From the NCBI GenBank assembly GCA_902702965.1, contig CACRXP010000019.1, positions 307,684 to 371,683 on the forward strand: a DNA stretch of 64,000 nucleotides. The letters are read 5' to 3'. This stretch comes from Spirometra erinaceieuropaei (lineage: Eukaryota > Platyhelminthes > Cestoda > Diphyllobothriidea > Diphyllobothriidae). The position numbers and the translations under genes were made by a program. A model generated the notes under the pieces. The model was not told the DNA's origin. It worked only from the letters and a program-made list of their open reading frames with translations, and made no database searches. This document shows, piece after piece, positions 58,265 through 64,000 of this stretch; position 1 is the first letter of the stretch, and the number at the start of each line of letters is the position of its first letter.

Positions 58265-59335
58265 TTTTTTGAAGAAGATGAGCTCTCCGGAACAGGTTTA
58301 TCTAGATGATGAAGTTTCAAAGAACTTGGTCGGCTCTCCATTGTCGAAGCGTAAAATGCACTTTATCGACCAGAAATTGTGAGTGAAATGTCGCGTTGGT
58401 CGGCCTCATGCTGATCGATTTTTCCCTCCTCTCGCTGCCTCGGCCTCTCGGGGGATGGTTGAAGGGCTTTTTGTCTGCGTGCTTTGTGAGTCACCACTCC
58501 GTCGGAGGGGCAGGTGATTGAACCTTTGTCGGGTCTGGCGGTTCTTGTTCCTCCTCACTGGGTTCACTCGCCGTCGGGCTGTCTCCGTATGGCATTCTTA
58601 AATTCGGTGGTTGTTTGGTCCTGAGTTCTACGATAGTGATGACGAAGGACTTTGTAAGCTGCAGGAAGGTCCAGATGACTGTTGATGGAGTGGGCATCGG
58701 AGAACTACGCCTCGAGAATTAACCGCTCTGTTTTTGTGTTGCCCCGACCTAAGATGGTAGCCCTCTTAAGACCGGAAGTATGCCCAGTTTCTCCAGCGTG
58801 TGTTGGTAGTTGAGAGTTAGCGTCCAACCTCCGAGTGGCCGATTTGTGTTCTTGTAGGCGAGTTTGAAACTTTCGCCCGGTTTCGCCCACATAGTTGCAG
58901 TCGCCCTCTTTGCAATTTATTTTGTAGTTGACTGCTGAGGTTTCAGCGGGTAGCAATGGGTCCCTAGGTTGCATCAGACGGCGTCGAATTGTTGCCTGGG
59001 TTCGATGGGCTATGCCTACTCTGGTGGGTTGTAACAGTCGAGAGACCGCCTCAGTGACCCCTTTAACGTAGGGAATGGCCCTGCGGACTTCGGGTTGCTG
59101 CTCATTTGGCCGTCATCTGTGCGCCCGACATCTGCTTCTCTCGATGAAATATCTGTGATAACCAAATAGGTTCTGAAGGTACAATCGTTCGGCTCTCTTA
59201 TCTTCTGGCGTGCTGCAGTGTGCGTCGACTCTTTGGAATAGAGTGCGGACACAATTACGTTTGTGAGACAGAGGATGGAGAGCCCACCAAGCTCTACACA
59301 AACCTGTTCCGGAGAGCCCATCTTCTTCAAATCAG
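58265..59335 (-). mobile_element. Penelope-like element family C fragment with inverted ends
   Basis: Minus-strand PLE coding fragment, flanked by an inverted repeat. Plus 58268-58350 aligns with the reverse complement of about 59265-59335, sharing TTTGAAGAAGATG, GCTCTCCGGAACAGGTTT and GGCTCTCCAT. The plus-strand arm has about 17 extra bases in the middle. The arrangement parallels the inverted termini of PLE-A. Confidence 0.65.
58491..59301 (-). pseudogene. PLE-C protein: connector and GIY-YIG endonuclease, two nonsense mutations
   Basis: Reading 59301 to 58491 in one frame: RLYLQNLFGYHRYFIERS, then the connector IPYVKGVTEAVSRLLQPTRV and GIAHRTQATIRRRLM, then the nuclease YKINCKEGDCNYVGETGRKF with TRLQEHKSATRR and HAGETGHTSG, then TERLILEA and FSDAHSINSHLDLPAAYKVL. 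Two in-frame stops interrupt it, one after CRAHR and one where the usual tryptophan of the E-A/S-W-F block stands (TGG to TAG). Both are single-base changes. This is the best-preserved PLE coding stretch in the window. The reverse transcriptase is absent. Confidence 0.78.
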
Positions 59336-61070
59336 CAACCCGAATCTCTTAACTTTACAAATCTGAACATATTTACTTTGCAATGCTCCATTAAAACGCC
59401 TATTTTTCATTTAAATAAGCATGACTCTGTGTCTCCGCACCAATTACAATGTCAGATCTACTGGGGTACCTAGTGTACTTTAAATCCTACCGTGCACATA
59501 CAGGATTTCTCACGAAGTGTACAGTACACTGCCCCGTTGGAGTGAAAGAACATGCACTGATGAGAAGGTCGGCCTGAGAGGCTGCAGATCAGCCCATCCA
59601 CTAAGTTGAGTGCATGCAAGAGTCAGTCAGACGGAGGCAGTAGCCAAGACCTGTGACCGAAAAGAATGCAAAGCACCTGAACACACAGTACACATACGCG
59701 GCTAGACCGATGTTCGATTACTTCCTTCTCATCTTTGTTGAGTTGAGCGGGTAGGTGTTAATGGCGCAGTGGAGACGCAAGTATCTGATTTGCATGGAAA
59801 ATTAAACTGGCGATGACGGAATTGGCACGCTGTGGAAGGCCGAGGACTGTGGCATGACCAACGCCCTATAAAGTGCCGTGATACCTGGCGATGCCAATTT
59901 GCCATGACGACTATGAGGGTAGTCGGTCAATACGGTCTCTTGGCACTGGTAACCTATGGGGTGAGGCGTTAAGCTACACTTGACAAATCCGCCAGTACTC
60001 TAAACCCCCGAGTGATAATAAAAACTGCTTCGCAAATGATTCATACTCTGACCAGTTCACTCATGGATATTCCTTGTTCACTACTGATAAAACCAGCAAG
60101 TCCGAAAAAAGTCAAAATCTCAAGTGCCATTATAAACGGTCATTATGACAGACGGGCAACGTCTGACGAAAATCTGGTCTAGGTCTGATCAGGAATTCAC
60201 AAAAAACGTACGACTTTTCAGCCAACACTGGACGTACGCAAGTGATGGCATTTCAACCGTCGCAAGCTACGGCCTCCACCGAGTCTCCCATTGAGTTGGC
60301 GTGGTACTAGCGGCTTACGCGTGAAATAGGTTACGGTGGTGTAGACTTGCGTAGCATCTACAGCACTCACTCCCACCTAACCCGCATTACCATGGCAGCA
60401 AAACAACGTCAAGAAGACTACTGCAAGTTGGAACGGGCGCAGCGAACAAGGCTAAACGTCCCGTCTACGCGTACCACGCACAAAACCAGGACCCCACTAC
60501 ATGCACCAAGCTAGGCTCTCACAGGCGTGAGTGTTACAAAGGTTACATTATACGGAAACCATTGTGGCCTAACTCACTGTTCTAGGAAGGATCAAGTTAG
60601 CCCCTCAGTTGGCAACCTTCCAAGCGCGTCGTAATAAATTCAGGCACATTAGGTTTTGATGGGAGTGCCTACACTCCCAAAAGCAAGATCCAACCAATCA
60701 CTGGATACCACGTGCGTTTGCTCTCTCCACAGCGCTGTCATCTTAATCGGGCGCCTCTCCATTGGCTACTCCCCTCTTCCTGACGGTCATTGAGCCGAGT
60801 GCCGGCGAACCACAGTAGGGTGTTATAAATAAGCGTCACCTTTCAGCTAGTCGCGACTCGCAGTGTTTTCCTAATACACTTTCCGTGGCCGGCCGTGTTT
60901 TCTTTGTCTGCTGCTTTGGTATTGGGGACAAGGGTCGAGTGCGTCAACGGAATTTAAAGTACCAGGCGGGTCATAACAGGTTTACAATAGTGAGGATGGA
61001 TTCCCCCCCCCCGTCAACCTCACCCCTTCTCCACTTTCTCATGCACCAGTCAACTACCCGAGCCTGCTAA
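59336..61070. other. Spacer
   Basis: No gene recognised. Confidence 0.35.
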
Positions 61071-61205
61071 TCAGTTGGTGAGGCGAGAGTGGTGGGCACA
61101 GTGGCTGGCAGAGCTAAACAGCCCGTCTACGCGTGCCACACACGACCCGATCCCCACGATAAAGCAAAGGGTACGTCTCCCACATGCGTGAGAGCGAAAA
61201 CACAC

Positions 61206-61505
61206 CTCAGAGTCCCAGGTGTCAGACTGTGAGGAGCGCAATTCCAGGGCAGTCTCGCCGGCACGCATGGGGATCCAGTCACTGAGAACGAGGGGTCGGT
61301 AGGAGCCAGCGTGCCCGTTCGCCACGTGGCCGTTGGTCAACGCCGAGGCTGGGGTCTTGGCCGGCCCACCGGCCGGTGGCTGCTCCTGTTGGGATTCAGA
61401 CTCAATTTGGCGCATCCGGGTGATCAGGTGATGCAGGCAGCTGACTAGATCGTCGGCGTTCTGGGACTTGCTGCGGCAGAGCTCGTGTAGGGCGTTGCGT
61501 CCACT
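61206..61505 (-). CDS. Probable upstream exon of the ankyrin-repeat gene
   Basis: Acceptor CGCTATCAG (AG at 61507-61506) and donor GTGTGT starting at 61205 bound a 300-bp open stretch, phase 0 at both ends like the other three exons. It begins SGRNALHELCRSKSQNADDL, with the ankyrin-like GxxALHxxC, continues VSCLHHLITRMRQIE, and then has a glutamine/proline/alanine-rich disordered insert. It ends with AGETALELRSSQSDTWDSE, again ankyrin-like (GETALEL). I infer an ankyrin repeat split by a low-complexity insert. That it belongs to the same gene rests on strand, phase and domain type across 11 kb. Confidence 0.5.
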
Positions 61506-62035
61506 CTGATAGCGAAGGGGTGGGGTTGAAGAAAGAGGGAGCTTGTATAATTAGGTCAGAGAATGATGTAAAGCTCGCCTTCGGGCAGGTCAAGTAAAAC
61601 CGCACCATCGGCACCAAAGAGTGGATAAAGAGCCACGCAAAAGCCGACATTGTCCTCATAGAAGTTAAAGTGTGGATAGTAAAACAGCCCTTAACTTGCG
61701 TCAATGATGACAAATGGCTTTAAAAAACGTTGTTGCAAATTCTGGTCGTCACAATACGAGATACGAGGCCACAAAAGCAGCTGACAGGCGGAGAATACTT
61801 TCACACGGATAGGCTCGCTTTAAGGTCTTGTTGCTCTACCGTATACGCGTGTATGCACAAGCGCACATACGCAAAAGTAATCTCCATGTCAACAAACACA
61901 CAACTATCACATGGCCTAAGCCATCCCTCGGAAAACCACCAAGGTCGGAATTGTTGTGTGCCAGAAAACAGACCGATCTGAAATTCAACTTTCTAATCCC
62001 GTAAATCGAACCGGTAGAGCAGGCGAAGAAAGAGT
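61506..62035. other. Spacer or upstream intron
   Basis: No further exon recognised. Confidence 0.3.
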
Positions 62036-62106
62036 AGGGAGGGAGGGAGGGGAGGAGGACGAGGACGAGGAGGAGGAGGAGGAGGAGGAGGAGGAAGGGA
62101 GGGGGG
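62036..62106 (+). repeat. (GGA)n purine-rich simple repeat
   Basis: GGA/GAG triplets with GAC interruptions. All-purine character suggests possible triplex-forming DNA. Confidence 0.9.
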
Positions 62107-62984
62107 AGACAGCAAAAGAAGATAAGTGATCAGTCCAAAGCAAACTAACTCGGCGTGTCATTCGAGTTTCTGCAATGTTTTGACAGTATAAAAAATATGT
62201 TGAGGCGAGTTACCCCCTGCTCCAGCAGTAATATTACCCTTTCTGGTCAGACGCGACCTCGCAGAATTTGTCATTAATGGATTATGGCAAGGTCAACACG
62301 TTAATCTGACCTAAGACCCGCCAGTGAATGCCAAAAGACACCAGCGAAACTTGACTTTCGTCTCTTCTAAACCGACAGAGCGTTAAATAGCATCATCTCC
62401 ACTTCAGCTAAACATAGCACAGCCTTATCTGGAAGCAACCAAGCCAACAGCTTAAGACCGACCAAACAATCGGCGGTGGAGAGCCATTTTGTCTAACCCG
62501 CGAAAAATGTCCAAGTTCACGTCCGAAAAATACAGGCAGTTCGACTGGAAGCCGTGTTTGTGAAGAGTACGCCGGGTACAGTCCGTTCGCAGGCGCGTGC
62601 ATGCACACGTTCACACCGACCGCCGAAATGCCGGAGTGATTTATTTCTCACCAAGGCAGACCTGTCCACACACAGGCACACACAATTCGCAACATGCAGT
62701 GATGGGGTGGGCAGGTTTATAATCAGCAGAGGGTTGGCAGGATCGAGCTACCGCGACTAAAGGGGCAAGTTACTAGATGCGAGCGCCCTCGGCACCCTCT
62801 GCGCCTTACTCCCCCCTGCCCCCACAATGCCCTGGAGGTGGGGTGAGGACGGCGGACAAATGATATTAGCAAGCGCTTGTAGTCGTAAAACTTTACATTA
62901 AAACGGGTTTCCCAATGAAACAGCTGGCCGGGGCAGATTTGTCCTGGTGCCGATGTTTCGAAGAGCTGTGTCGGGTGTTTCACA
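62107..62984. other. Spacer
   Basis: No gene recognised. Confidence 0.35.
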
Positions 62985-63056
62985 CTTCGAGGTTGGGTAT
63001 GACTGACTGACTGACGACGGCCAATAAGCCAGAAATGGCCATTCCAGTCCCGATCG
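62985..63056 (+). mobile_element. Partial SINE unit carrying a hammerhead motif
   Basis: Only the part from the end of the tRNA-like head (CACACTTCGAGGTTGGGTAT) through the hammerhead region remains. It then jumps to the tail (CCGATCGAAAACCGAAGGGG), so the body is deleted, and it abuts the next full unit. Confidence 0.7.
63005..63049 (+). ncRNA. SINE-embedded hammerhead ribozyme-like motif
   Basis: Stem I GACUGA with CCAGUC (5 of 6 pairs), CUGACGA (63011-63017), stem II GGCC/AGCC (3 of 4 pairs), GAA (63032-63034), palindromic AUGGCCAU (63035-63042), U17 at 63043. A CTGA duplication precedes the core. Confidence 0.55.
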
Positions 63057-63350
63057 AAAACCGAAGGGGCAACGGGCTCGTGGCTCAGTGGTTAGAGGCA
63101 CGGACTTCTAACTAACAGGTCGCGAGTTCGAGCCCGGAGTGTTCCACACTTCGCGTTCGGGTATGACTGACTGACGACGGTTAATAAGCCAGAAATGGCC
63201 ATTCCAGTCTCCCTTGTCCTTTGTCGGCAATAACATACTGCCTATATCGTGCGCCGTTGTGCGGCTGTCGGTTGGGCTCGAGATGGAGGGCCTATAAGGC
63301 ACAACGGAACGAGTGAGTTCCATAAGAACGATCGGTGAGCGCCCCCTACC
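63057..63350 (+). mobile_element. Full-length tRNA-derived hammerhead SINE
   Basis: The most complete unit. Head with box A (GTGGCTCAGTGGTTAGAGGC) and box B (GAGTTCGAGCCC), hammerhead at 63165-63209, body (GTCGGCAATAACATACTGCC; GTTGTGCGGCTGTCGGTTGG; AAGGCACAACGGAACGAGTG) and tail (ACGATCGGTGAGCGCCC), about 294 bp. No poly(A) or microsatellite tail follows. Confidence 0.82.
63165..63209 (+). ncRNA. SINE-embedded hammerhead ribozyme-like motif
   Basis: Stem I GACUGA with CCAGUC (5 pairs, A/C at 1.1), CUGACGA (63171-63177), stem II GGUU with AGCC (4 pairs with one G-U), GAA (63192-63194), palindrome AUGGCCAU, U17 at 63203. Confidence 0.6.
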
Positions 63351-64000
63351 ACAGCTGTGTCGGTTCTTCACTCAGATTATCACGCCCGGATTTCTCACCT
63401 TAGCGAACCAGGTTTCTCACTAGCAGTGAGGGAAGACTGAGTATATGTGGGACACAAGTTAAGTACTACGATTGCACAAAGCAAGTGTGTCGTAGTGCCG
63501 ACGTAAGTGGATTCCCTCAAGAGGCCCACGCACACCCCCCGGAAGAGCCTGTTTACTAGTACTGAGAGAAAAGGCTGGTAAAATGAGTAAACAGCTTTCA
63601 CCACATGACGCTTGTAGACGCCCATATCATACTGCGCGTGCTCCTCATTAAACTCGGTGCATGATTGTCCTTCGTTCCAAAGTATTCATTTGCACGCCGA
63701 CCAGCGGACACGTTGCAGATCATCGTTTTCACAACAATCGCACAACACTTCTGCCAGCGCTGTAGGCGATGCCCTTCAGCAACAGTCAAATAAGCAGGCC
63801 CATCAGGTCGCTAAACGAGTTGTTTGCATTGCTGTTGCTGGGCGGTAAATAGTTACTCTCGGCAATTCCTAGCTGCTGCCACCAAGGTTGTCCAAAGCCC
63901 CAGTTAAGCCGCTGCTCGCCAGACAGAAGTTGCGTACGACGACATGATGAAGGATGCTCGCCTAAAGTTTCCGCGGATTTGAAAGTATACGCCCCTGCCC
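63351..64000. other. Spacer, possible decayed coding fragment
   Basis: On the minus strand near 63690-63600 a frame reads ILWNEGQSCTEFNEEH, faintly like the end of an IBR-type zinc finger, but there is an in-frame stop just before it and no splice sites. Not called as a gene. Confidence 0.25.

Larger units (their letters stand above)
50120..61205 (-). other. Presumed intron of the ankyrin gene (11 kb)
   Basis: If the exon at 61206-61505 belongs to the same gene, this 11-kb stretch is one intron or holds exons I missed. It contains PLE-B, PLE-A and PLE-C fragments, foldback F3, a 62-bp tandem duplication and GC-rich dispersed repeats. Confidence 0.4.

Noticed and set aside
63600..63690. Minus-strand text LWNEGQSCTEF resembling the end of an IBR zinc finger
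   Set aside because: An in-frame stop directly upstream, too few cysteines and no splice sites.

Overview
The window is eukaryotic, repeat-rich DNA with almost no protein-coding sequence. I infer a flatworm, most likely a large-genome tapeworm of the Diphyllobothriidea type. The grounds are many decayed Penelope-like retroelements (PLEs) of several families, tRNA-derived SINEs, short phase-0 exons in long introns, and no bacterial gene organisation. The species is not provable from the window.

Positions 1-42000 are AT-rich and hold scattered, mostly 5'-truncated mobile DNA. This includes PLE-A fragments on the minus strand near 2.3, 5.0, 7.2, 9.7 and 23.9 kb, a PLE-B fragment at 17.1 kb, and an almost perfect 228-bp inverted repeat at 5.7-6.3 kb. 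Two sister foldback elements of about 985 bp lie at 34.2 and 36.4 kb, and SINE copies near 22 and 38.6 kb. One likely host 3'-terminal exon with a poly(A) signal lies at 31.1 kb.

Positions 42000-64000 are more GC-rich. They carry a minus-strand ankyrin-repeat gene with exons at 50119-50021, 46371-46273 and 46158-45928, and probably an upstream exon at 61505-61206. Every junction is phase 0, and two exons are exactly 99 bp, encoding one 33-residue ankyrin repeat each. The introns are filled with SINEs, PLE fragments, a nested foldback element, simple repeats and one assembly gap.

The most interesting observation is self-cleaving RNA architecture in several unrelated repeat families. The tRNA-derived SINE contains, downstream of its box A/box B head, a complete hammerhead-like motif: CUGACGA, stem II, GAA, a palindromic stem III, a NUH cleavage triplet and a 5-6 bp stem I. 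It is kept in four copies, and one tandem pair would release a 307-nt unit. PLE-A carries its own hammerhead-like motif in the terminal region next to its AATAAA, and a third version lies downstream of another PLE (PLE-D) near 48.6 kb. All three share CUGAYGA followed by a pyrimidine and GG. This resembles, but is not identical to, the known hammerheads of schistosome Sm-alpha SINE-like repeats and of Penelope-like elements. Activity cannot be judged without structure prediction and cleavage assays.
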